Translations under genes and position numbers: made by a program | In this document: one piece after another, positions 11,287 through 24,200 of the stretch | Layout: each line of letters begins with the position of its first letter | How positions within the stretch are numbered: position 1 is the first letter of the stretch | The notes under the pieces: model-generated | What the model was told of the DNA's origin: nothing | Database searches by the model: none | What the model saw: the letters and a program-made list of their open reading frames with translations, nothing else | NCBI GenBank assembly: GCA_030710605.1 | Contig: CP092872.1 | Coordinates: 98,466,874 to 98,530,873 of the forward strand | Length of the DNA stretch: 64,000 nt | Reading direction: 5' to 3' | DNA from: Cordylochernes scorpioides | Taxonomy: Eukaryota; Arthropoda; Arachnida; Pseudoscorpiones; Chernetidae

Positions 11287-11358
11287 GGGCTCGTCCGGGA
11301 TTTGAACCCGGGACCTCTCGCACCCAAAGCGAGAATCATACCCCTAGACCAACGAGCC
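11287..11358 (-). tRNA. tRNA-Pro (anticodon TGG), tandem copy
   Basis: Identical in sequence to the 11145 gene and displaced by 142 bp. The upstream flank (ACGAACAG, CACCTGTTG-like block, AATTTTAGAATTTTTACTTT) is duplicated with it, so this is a recent tandem duplication. Followed by a long poly-T terminator. Confidence 0.95.
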
Positions 11359-11592
11359 ACGAACAGCGACCTGTTGTTTAAATTTTAGAATTTTTACTTT
11401 TCTCGTATTTTATATATGTCATGTTGATATATGATAAGGAGGGTGGAATGAAGCAACACTTTGTGCAGTTGTATCTCAGATTTCAACATATGCGGAATTG
11501 ATATTTTTTTAACTTTTTATTTTCAATGAAAATAATTTATTCATCTCTACTTCTTTTTTATTTGAAAAAATATGTTCTACAAACTATTCTCT

Positions 11593-11800
11593 TAAAGGTA
11601 AAGACTCTTCTAGTGAGGTATATCAATTAAGAAGGTTCAGAAGATGAGTTTCTTTTTATTGTAAAAACGCTACAAGCCTTCGGGTAAAAACCCCCCGACA
11701 GGCAAAATATAACTATACTAAGGTAGTATGTCGGGGGGTTTTTACCCGAAGGCTTGTAGCGTTTTTACAATAAAAAGAAACTCATCTTCTGAACCTTCTT
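11593..11800. mobile_element. foldback element with 12-bp target duplication
   Basis: Arms at about 11631-11691 and 11736-11798 are near-perfect reverse complements (GAAGATGAGTTTCTTTTTAT against its complement; GGGTAAAAACCCCCCGACA against TGTCGGGGGGTTTTTACCC). Flanked by AAACTATTCTCT at 11581-11592 and 11801-11812. The left outer block is related to the right end of the 12401-12972 element. The 12-bp target duplication argues for target-primed insertion rather than a DNA transposon. Confidence 0.75.
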
Positions 11801-11812
11801 AAACTATTCTCT

Positions 11813-12387
11813 ATACTGATCATTTTGTTGGTTTATAACACTCGCTTTTAATTAGCAAAACTTTCATTCCTTTGTCAAATCTTCAATTTGACTAACTCCA
11901 ATAGAAAGTAAGGTTGTGGTCCCCCATGCTGCATTAATCTCGACACTAAAGACCAAGTCAGGAGACCTTCAGGTCTTAAATCTGATTTGGTTTAAATTCG
12001 TCATTATCATCTTAATCGAAAGTGTACGCGGCTGCCAGAACGCCACATTCCTAACATCACCAGAACGACATTTTAAAACGTTCTGTTGTGATAGTTCATT
12101 TGAGTCGACAATATAAAAATATGAAAATTTTGGAAGAGAAGGAACGAGACAACAAGGGACCTGAAGAAACCTCGAGCTGGGAGGGTGCAACAAGCTTTCA
12201 AGAAGTATTTGATTGTTTATTACAATTTGTCTGGTAGGTGTAGGTGATTAAACTTGGCTTCTGGGGAGTAGAGAGATGCTACTTTATTACAATGCCATAT
12301 AAAGTTTTCTATAAGGTTATAAATACAAAACGGAATAGGTTTAAATAAATAATGCTAAATATATGGATAGAATAATTTATAAAATAT
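11813..12387. other. no gene seen
   Basis: AT-rich. Two small frames on opposite strands at 11916-12193 overlap and lack domains. Confidence 0.4.
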
Positions 12388-12400
12388 ACATATATATTAT

Positions 12401-12972
12401 GTCAAGTAAGAAGTTTCAGAAGATGAGTTTCTTTTAATTGTAAAACATTACAAGCTTTCGGGCAATGCCCTTCTACAGGTAAAATAAAAATAAAAACAAA
12501 AATTAAAGGTAAATAAACACCGGTCAAAAAAACGGTTTTTCTCTCACTAATCATTAAATACCAATTCATAGATGGCAGTCCATAGCATAGTCATTAACCA
12601 CACAAATTTACCCGTAATAGTTACTTAGATATATTTAATTATGTAATATCATTGTAATAATTTTTCTAACTCTCTAATTTTTCAAATATTAACACAATTT
12701 TAATTCAAATCCAGACGCGCGAGTAGTCTCACGCGAGTGTGTATATATATCTTATTTTTGTTTTTGTTTTTCTATGGTTAGCTGATATATATTTACATTG
12801 TTTAATTCTCAGTTGCTTAAGTTGCCTTAATTTACCTTTAATTTTTGTTTTTATTTTTATTTTACCTGTAGAAGGGCATTGCCCGAAAGCTTGTAATGTT
12901 TTACAATTAAAAGAAACTCATCTTCTGAAACTTCTTACTTGACGTATCTTACTGGAAGAGTCTTTGACCTTT
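12401..12972. mobile_element. foldback / Penelope-like element with 13-bp target duplication
   Basis: Terminal arms of about 85-90 bp: 12405-12482 reads AAGAAGTTTCAGAAGATGAG to CCTTCTACAGGTAAAAT, and 12862-12947 is its reverse complement. ACATATATATTAT flanks it at 12388-12400 and 12973-12985. Each arm holds CTGTAGAAGGGCATTGCCCG followed by AAAGCTTGTA, a hammerhead-like hairpin whose core A is T, so probably inactive. Non-coding centre. Confidence 0.75.
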
Positions 12973-13346
12973 ACATATATATTATATTTGACATATCGGA
13001 CGTGATATCCCAGCTTGGGATACTTGCGCCTAAATACCTTTTTTCAACTTGTCGCCACACTTGTCATTGACACGCTGGGCACACCTCCCGAAGCTCGGTG
13101 GGTCCAGCGACCACTGTAGTTCCCGATGACATTTTATAAGGATTGCTTTTTATATAATCTTGTCGCTTTTCCCAATATAAAAAAAAAAATGTAAGAATTG
13201 TAAAATAACATATAAAGTTGGATAAATTTTAATAATTTTCTAAAGCTTTTATAATCTCAAAGAAACACGTATGCTTGATCCAAATATGTTTAAAATATTT
13301 ACTTGTAACCTCTTCTTTAAGGATATAAATTCGAAAATCCTTTCGT

Positions 13347-13418
13347 GGCTCGTTGGTCTAGGGGTATGATTCTCGCTTAGGGTGCGAGAGGTCCCGGGTT
13401 CAAATCCCGGACGAGCCC
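13347..13418 (+). tRNA. tRNA-Pro (anticodon AGG)
   Basis: Same 72-nt scaffold as the 11-kb genes, but the anticodon loop is TTAGGGT (anticodon AGG). Opposite strand and unrelated flanks. Followed by TCTTTTTTTTT, a pol III terminator. Confidence 0.95.
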
Positions 13419-13516
13419 TCTTTTTTTTTATTATTATTATTATTATTAAAAAATAAATATTATGACAAAATATATATAAAACTAGGTTGTGTTATTAAAA
13501 ATGAATGGTGATTAAA

Positions 13517-13890
13517 ATGGCGAAACCGCCAAGAGGGTTCACCACTTATGAGTCATGTTCTCCCTCTTTCAACTTTTATTCATTGTTAATACAAGGTCTG
13601 TAGAAATAGTTTTTAGAAATAAGGGGGAAAGTAGTGTTATAAACATTATTTATTACACTCCGAATGACCCGGGCAACACCTGATTTTACCTGATTACATT
13701 TTTCCCCTGAGTGTATATTTATAAAATACAGTCTAACCTCTTTAATTTGATAGACCAAAGAGGGTTCACCACTGATGAGCCAGGCCCTCCCATTAATTTT
13801 TCCATTGCAGTAAGGGCAGTAGAAATTGTTTAATTTCAAAAAGAATCTTATGCCTTTAAAATAGTTTTGAATTTTGATAACAGATGGCGC
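13517..13890 (+). repeat. two adjacent copies of the GCGAAACCGCTGGG-family element
   Basis: 13517-13620 starts TGGCGAAACCGCCAAGAGGG and is diverged. 13750-13890 has AGAGGGTTCACCACTGATGA, GCCAGGCCCTCCC, GTAAGGGCAGTAGAAATTG and ends GATAACAGATGGCGCGCTA. A small minus frame across them is not a gene. Confidence 0.65.
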
Positions 13891-14139
13891 GCTAGTGCAT
13901 CATAGACCAAAAAGTATCAGAAATTTCAGGTTAATTAATGTTGAAGTGGGTGAGATGTTTTCAACACCACATTCACTGCTGGTACAAATATGCTGGTACT
14001 ATAACCAAATATATAATTGTTTTGTTTTGTAATCTGTCAAAATCCTGTGATGAAAACAAACATTGTCTTCTATATGTCTAGATGGCGCTCTGCCTTCTGA
14101 AAAGCACATGTGGTCAGGATATGCCATTTTTATTTTTAA

Positions 14140-14488
14140 CTAGACGGGTGACCCGGGCTTCGCCCCGGGATTGACCCGTGTGCATATCTACCCGAGTGAT
14201 ATATATTTAGATAAGATTTTTTTTATAATTGTTTGTTATTAGCATTATCTATTTGTTTGCATCAGCATAATTTAATCTAATCTTTGATAGAGGGCGCTGT
14301 TCGTGAGCTAAGTAGAATAATTTGAATATATAGTTTTAATAATTGATTTATATATTTTTTTAAATAGCCTATCGTTTTCCCCGTATTTTTTTACCTATGT
14401 ATGGAAATTTTGGTTTGAATTAGTGAACTACTGCGAATTTGTATACCGGACATACAAAGAAACAAACATTGATTTTTATATATATAGA
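14140..14488 (-). mobile_element. non-autonomous Helitron (family A)
   Basis: Begins CTAGACGGGTGACCCGGGCT on the plus strand (the 3' terminus, reverse) and ends ATATATATAGA. Flanked by A and T. Closely similar to 7505-7876, with shorter T and CAAA runs. Confidence 0.8.
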
Positions 14489-14581
14489 TCTATTCAGCAA
14501 CATATGTGATTAAATTTAATATTTAAATTTTTTTATGTTTAATAACACAAGAAGACCTAATCCAAATAATCTATTAGTGTG

Positions 14582-14616
14582 TGACATTTCGGCAACAGCA
14601 TTGTCACCATCATCAG
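14582..14616 (-). ncRNA. hammerhead-like core, reverse arm
   Basis: CTGATGA, stem II GGTGAC/GTTGCC (with wobble pairs), GAAA, then GTC on the minus strand. Stem I here is weak (about two pairs) and stem III is almost absent, so activity is doubtful. Confidence 0.4.
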
Positions 14617-14663
14617 ACCAAAGAATAAATGACAATAATATAAATAAATGAACAAGTCCATTC

Positions 14664-14709
14664 TTTTGTCTGATGATGGTGACAATGCTGTTGCCGAAAT
14701 GTCACACAC
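14664..14709 (+). ncRNA. hammerhead-like core, forward arm
   Basis: CTGATGA at 14670-14676, stem II hairpin, GAAA at 14696-14699, GTC at 14701-14703. Stem I can pair TGT before the core with ACA after the cleavage site. Stem III is reduced to one closing pair, as in some Penelope hammerheads that need dimerisation. Confidence 0.5.
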
Positions 14710-14755
14710 TAATAAATTATTTGGATTAGGTCTTATTTTCTTGTGTTATTATCTA

Positions 14756-16190
14756 TAATCCAAATTGTGATTTATCATTTTATAAAACGACACTTGGAAG
14801 TTACACAGCATGAGTTTCTTTTCAACGAACAATCAAAATTTTATTTCAAGGTAAAATATAGACTATTTCTATCCTTTTTGGATGAGGTATGAAAGGATGA
14901 ATTATGAAGAGTAATGATGAACGGAAAAATAAAAGTGTCCAGGGATTTTGAGGGGTTATGTTGAATGATTACATATATAGAATCAACATTTCCCAGTCAT
15001 TCTAACCAAAAAAACATGCAGAATATGGAAATTTATATTTGACCGTTTTATGCAATGGAGGTGTTGGAGGTATGTGCGGCTTTTGGAGAGCAATATCCCC
15101 CAGCCAAGTATATATGACCCAGCTCTTCACCCATAATATGCAAATTAAGTCTTATCAAATTAGCATACTCTGTGCATCTCTTGACCTCAATATTGTGCAA
15201 ACAGCATTGAAATAATTTACTTAACTGGATTTATTTATGATAAGGCACAATTTGGATTATAAACACAAGGTAATAAGACCAAATAAATAAATAGTTGGAT
15301 TTGGTCTTATTACCTTGGATTTATTTTGTAATCTACTGTCAGCAATGGGGTTAGTGTTGGACAATTGCTTTAACAACCCAATATTGTGATTATAAGTGGT
15401 TATAGAGGTTCAACCTATTAATCATTTTCTTCTTTTCCAAAACATGCAACTATAGCCTCCTGTTTATCATTCAGATGGGTCAAATATTGTAGAACACATT
15501 TTTTTATTGGCGTCATACGTTTAAGCAAGTGAACATTTTATGGATTTCATCTGCAATAATAGAGATTTTTACAAATCCAATATTTGTAAATTGCCTTTTC
15601 CCTAAGACATCCTATGGTTTATATTCCATGGTTACCTTATGACGGAGTAACATGAATGCTAAGGCACAATTTGGATTATAAATTAGAGCTACAAGGTAAT
15701 AAGACCAAACAGTGTGTATTTGGTGTTTTTACCTTGTAGTTGTAAATAAAGCTGTGTTGGCAAATAAAGAATATTGGTGTCAATTAAGGAGACTTTAGGT
15801 GGACCACATATTAAATATAAGAATTCACACACTATAAACTCTTATACAGGCTGAAAGCTCAATGTATGTGTATGACAAACTGCACCAATGACAGTGGATG
15901 ACTACAAACATTGCTTGGTTGCAACACAATAGCAATTTTATCAAAGGTATAAAAGACAAATAAATTTCAAAAACCTCCAAACTCATTTTCAGGAAGGAAT
16001 GCTGATATTGGAGAAATGCTGGACTAAGTGTGGAAGTCAAAGGATAGAAAATTGGAATGTTTTTTAACTGGTAATTTTAGTTATTCATTGTCAGGCAGAG
16101 AACTTTCCCCTTACCTCGTAAAGTTGGCACTTACCCACATTACAACCAGTTTGTTCTCTATCAGAAAATGTACTAAGATGTAGGTTGAAT
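14756..16190. repeat. repeat fragments, no gene
   Basis: Contains a reverse copy of the 4606 foldback (about 14840-14945) and two related short hairpins, at 15237-15325 and 15658-15745, with AAGGCACAATTTGGATTATA, then ACAAGGTAATAAGACCAAA and its mirrored TTTGGTCTTATTACCTT. Short frames such as 15825-16040 lack domains. Confidence 0.5.
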
Positions 16191-16218
16191 AAAAAAAAAG
16201 ACATTTTCAATGCTGGGG

Positions 16219-16224
16219 TTTATT
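16219..16224 (-). terminator. polyadenylation signal of the polyubiquitin gene
   Basis: AATAAA on the minus strand, about 165 nt after the stop codon. Confidence 0.6.
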
Positions 16225-16388
16225 GGGACCATCTACAATAACACCAAAGCTGTAATAGGAAGCAAGAGAAATTGTAAAACTAAAATATAAAATTTATAAT
16301 GCAGTGGGAAATGCTTTGGGGTTACAACACATGCGCCATAATACATTCAACTAGAGGGGGGTGGAGGGGGGGGCATATTTTGACAAGC

Positions 16389-19625
<3,237 letters not shown>

Positions 19626-19760
19626 CCTTTAATTTAGCTGGAGGTAATATAATATTAGATAACAAACTGAAGAGGAAGATGACGGGAAGCTTGACGACAA
19701 AAAATGGCTGACGCTTAATGTTCTATGCTGTTAATCGAAATTTATTCTGTCAAATGTCTT
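19626..19760 (-). promoter_or_regulatory. polyubiquitin leader exon and proximal promoter region
   Basis: Non-coding exon 1 would end at 19626. A pyrimidine-rich stretch (CTTCCCGTCATCTTCCTCTTC, minus strand, about 19668-19690) is a plausible transcription start area. I do not see a clear TATA box. The Helitron at 19880 bounds the 5' flank. Confidence 0.4.
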
Positions 19761-19879
19761 CACAGAATAAATTAATTTAATTATTTTATTAAACCAGATT
19801 CCTGGAGCGTACGTATATTAATTTCATTAAAATTTGAATATATTAAATATTTAAATGCATTTTTCGTTTTTATTTGATA

Positions 19880-20437
19880 CTAGCGGACGTACCCGGCTTC
19901 GCCCGAGGTTTTACCCAGTAAAGGTTTGTCTAGCGAACATTTGTTAAAAAAAAAAAAAAAAAATTATTCTCTAAAAATTTATAAAAATATATATAATTTT
20001 GATAATTTGAAACTCGTAAATTTGAATCTCTCGATAAAGTGAACATTTTTTCCCGGTCCCTGTGTGCCGTGTCATCCAGAATTTTGTCTTTCCTAATTTT
20101 CTACATTAGAAAATCATAGTTTTATCTAGTGAACATTTTTTCCCGTGTCACATTGCCGTGTCATCCTGAGATAATCTTACTTTTGATAAATAATATTTAA
20201 GATAACAAACTTAGTGATAAGAAAACTTGTTAACATCGTCACAATGGGGGCGCTGCTTGCGAGTTAAATCTACAAATCTGCAAATAACTAAGGATATTCA
20301 TGAAATTATTTTTCAAAAACCTTCCCGTGATATACCTAATAATATCCCAAAATTTCACGGTGATTGGATGTATGGTTTTTGAATCTATAGAGTACAGACA
20401 AACAAACAGACAGACATTCAATTTTATATATATTGAT
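19880..20437 (-). mobile_element. non-autonomous Helitron (family B)
   Basis: On the minus strand it starts TCAATATATATAAAATTGAA and ends with a CGGGCGAAGCCGGG hairpin, spacer and CTAG. Flanked by A at 19879 and T at 20438. Non-coding. Confidence 0.8.
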
Positions 20438-20840
20438 ATATATTTTAACTAGCGGATTCGAATGTTTGTCTAACGAACATTTGTTAAAACAATTCTCTTT
20501 AAACTTATAAAACGTACTCGGCTTCGCCCAGGGTTTTACCTGAGTAAAGGTTTGTCTAGCGAACATTTGTTAAAACAATTCTCTAAAAACTTATTAAAAA
20601 AAAAAGATATATTTTGATAATTTGAAACTCGTAAATTTGAATCTCTCGATAAAGTGAACATTTTTTCCGTCCCTGTGTGCCGTGTCATCCTGAATTTTGT
20701 CTTTCCTAATTTTCTACATTAGAAAATCATAGTTTTATCTAGTGAACATTTTTTCCCAGTCCCTTGAAAAATACACGATAATTTGAATAAATTCAATATT
20801 AATTGGTTCCCTCGGTAATTGGAAGTTAAAGGAATAGTAT

Positions 20841-21203
20841 TATTGCGATTTCACCGCCACTCTGTGTTGTGACGACGATCTAAATTCTATAGAGGTAGTC
20901 ACTCACCTCTATTCTTGGTCGGCGGGGTTGAAGGTTCAAAGTTAAGGCGTCGTTGTTTATAACACTTTTAAAATATACGACGAAAACAGGAGGGAAAATT
21001 ATATTTATTACAATTTAAGAAAATAAGTAAAGTATTATTTAAACATTTACACTAAAAGAATCGGAGATCAGGGCAAATTCTAGCGTTCGAAAAAAGTTGT
21101 TTACAAGTTCTTCCTCTATTGTTTCCTCATTTTTGCCGCTGCATCCCCGTAGCTGCCTCCGCCGGCCTCCCATTGGCTGCTTCGGACGTCTTCTTTTCCA
21201 ACA
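20841..21203 (-). repeat. 3' LTR of BEL-1
   Basis: 363 bp. The gag-pol ORF ends inside it at 21127. Preceded on the minus strand by the purine tract AAAGGTGGGAGAAA (21204-21217). Confidence 0.95.
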
Positions 21204-24200
21204 TTTCTCCCACCTTTGAGTTGGCGTCTCGACGACTCAAACATGGGAAGGAAAAGTTCAGTAGATCCAATCGGTTGGGTCTCTTGATGGGCCGTCCGTA
21301 ACTTGACACAACATTCGGGGTATCAATGTGATGTTGCTCTTGTTGTGAAGTCAAAGGGTCCTCTTCAGTTGTCAATCGAACTTCTTGTGTGGGAGATCGC
21401 TCCGTTAGAGGGTCTCGACATCTTATCTCGGGCGTTATCTCTAAATTGTAGAGTTTTTGAATAGGTCGTATTTTGTCACCTGATGAAGTTTTCACTTTCG
21501 CAACCCTCACAAGTCCGTCTTTTCCTGGATAGAGTTGGATTATTCTGGCTAACGGCCAGTGTAGTCTCTTTAAACTCTCTTGTCCAATGAGTACCATGTC
21601 TCCCACCTTGAGTGGTATGGTAGTCTTCAGGCGTCTCGTTTCTTGTCTCAGGAATCCAAAATATTCGATACGAAATCTTTCTCTAAGATCTTCTCGTACA
21701 CGTTTGATATATTGATATTTGCGGGAGAGGGTCTGGTTATCAATCAAGTCCAGGTCTGGAACGCCAACCTCTCTGACCTCATGTAAGAACAACGAAGGTG
21801 TCAATGGAGCGAGATCCTCACTTTCTTCAGTTAGGTAGGTCAGTGGGCGTGTGTTCATCAAGCTTTCGACGTCACACATTACCGTGGAAAGTTCTTCATA
21901 TCCCAAGGAGGTTTGACCGAGAATCCTAAAGAGCAATTGTTTCATCATTCCAATCAAACGCTCCCACCATCCACCCCACCAAGGAGCACTAGGCGGTATG
22001 AATTTCCAGGTGATGTTTTTCAATGTGGGATCACATTTTAATCTCGAAAAATCAATCTTCTTTAAAGCATTAGCTATACCTTTGAAATTAGTCCCATTAT
22101 CCGAATACACAATCAATGGTCGGCCTCTTCGAGCAATAAATCGGCGGAAAGCTTGGAGGAAGGCTTCCATAGACAAAGATGTCACAAGTTCCAGATGAAC
22201 TCCTCTATACACTGCACATGTGAAGATGACAATCCATGCTTTCTTCTTATTCTTTAAGATAAGATGTCCAGTTAGATCAACTCCTACTATTTCGAAAACT
22301 GCAGCATCTCGTACTCTGTCTTCTGGTAATGATGTTGACTCGACGGTAGCTGGTGTCGCGGTGAATCGTTTACAGCGAATGCATTGATTGATGATCTTCT
22401 TGACGGTTTTCCTGGATCTTAGTATCCAATAGTTTTCTCTCAGAATACCGAGGAGAGTTTGTAGACCGGCGTGCCCGTGGGTTTCATGGTTCCACCTGAT
22501 GAGCAAAGAAACCAAAAAGTGATCTGAGGGCAATAAAATGGGCATTCTAAAATTAGCAAAATCTTCTCTTCTGCAAATTTTAGTTTTTATTCTCAAAATC
22601 CCTGAAGAGTCTACTAGCAACTTAAAGCCTTGTAGTTTCTTATCTTCATGCCCTGAAAACGATTCTCTCTGGATAAGTCTTATCAGTATTATTTCTGACT
22701 TAGTGATTTCCTCTGTACTGAGATCTTCTGAAATTATCTTTCTTCTATCAATCTTGGCGTTGTTGAAGAATCTGTATATCCAGGCGGTGATTCGTACTAT
22801 TCTAAAAAAATGGGAATAACGTCCAAATAAATTTTCATTTTCTCTTGTCGTACACAAGGTGTTCAGGATGGTCTTGCGCCTTTCAGAATAAACAATCTCC
22901 AAATCAGGGATAATGGTTGATTTGGGCCACTCTTCTTGGGATACCTTTAACCATGCAGGTCCCTCCCACCATCTTGTCTCCTTAAGTGATTCTGCTGAAC
23001 ATCCCCGAGATGGGAGGTCTGCCGGGTTTAATCGGCCTGGTATGTGGCGCCAAGATTCGGGGGAGCTAAGATTATGAATTTCCTTAACACGGTTCATCAC
23101 AAAGGCTGCCCAGTTGTCTTCCCTTTGGATCCAACAGAGAGCATTGGTCGAATCGGTCCAATAAAATCTTGGAATTTCCTCAAATTCCAGATCTTGTATG
23201 ACGTTAGCTGCCAAACGAGCTCCAATCAGACAAGCCAAAAGCTCCAATCTTGGGATGGTGAGTTTCTTCAGTGGAGCTACTCGTGTTCGAGCCTGTATCA
23301 ATTGGATGTCCACTCTATCTTCCTTTTCAATGCGGAGGAAAATACAGGTTGCATAGGCAAACTGACTGGCGTCGCAAAAGATGTGGAGAGTGGTTTTCTC
23401 TACATAGGAGTCCTTAAAACAAAGCCATCTAGGAATTTCTATGTTAGGCAAGTGTTTCAGTTTGCTAAACCACTTCCAAAATCTTTGTACTAAACATCCA
23501 GGTAGGACTTCGTCCCATGTCAACTTCTGTATCCAAGTTTCCTGTAATATCAGCTTGGGAATTAAAGTCACAGGACAAGCAACTCCTAATGGATCAAATA
23601 TCTTGCTCGCTATTGAAAGTACTTTTCTCTTGGTGGTTGGTCCAATTAATTCAAAATCTTCCAAACCAATTGTCAGTGTGTCTCTATCAGTATTCCATGT
23701 TATTCCTAAAATGTTCACTTCCTTATTCAGTTGGTTCATAAGAGAAAAGTCTGTAACGTTACTCACCCAATCTCGGAGATTGAAACAAGCTGTAGAGAGC
23801 AGTTCAATAGATTCTTTCACGAATTTCTCCGTTTCTTCAACATTCTGAAAACTGGATAAACAATTGTCAACATAAAAGGATGATTTCAACTGTTCAGCTG
23901 TGATTTTTAAATGTTCAGGAGCCTTATCTAAGTGGAGAGATAAGGTAGCCTTTAAAAGATACGAACTAGTGGTAATTCCAAAAACAACCCTTTTATGTCG
24001 ATACGTGATTAATCTTCCGTCTTCTGTGTGCCACAGGAATCGTAAATAATCTCGGTCTTCTTCTTTTATTCCAATTTGTAAAAATGCTTTCTCAATATCG
24101 GAAGAGACACCAACTTCATATTTCCGGAATTTATTTAAAAGTCTTGGTATAATTTCTATCAAATTGGGTCCCTTATCCAGACAGTCATTCAGGGAAAGTT

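Larger units (their letters stand above)
14532..14755. mobile_element. inverted pair with hammerhead-like cores (Penelope-like remnant)
   Basis: Arms at about 14535-14616 and 14664-14750 are reverse complements, from ACACAAGAAGACCTAATCCA to the mirrored GGATTAGGTCTTATTTTCTT. Each arm contains CTGATGA, a GGTGAC/GTTGCC hairpin, GAAA and GTC. The family recurs in decayed form within the ubiquitin intron region at about 18996-19075 and 46660-46735. Confidence 0.65.

Noticed and set aside
12401..12972. CTGTAGAAGGGC...GAAAGC hairpins as active hammerheads (also at 29693-30159 and 18410)
   Set aside because: The core reads CTGTAGA instead of CTGANGA and stem I is not evident, so I record them as Penelope-like motifs only.
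3305..13890. GCGAAACCGC...CACTGATGAGCCA in the dispersed repeat family as a circularly permuted hammerhead (GAAAC before CTGATGAG, with complementary TGGC/GCCA)
   Set aside because: Only about five bases lie between the would-be cleavage site and CTGATGAG, and they cannot form stem I in any copy. Several copies also have CTAATGAG or CTTATGAG.
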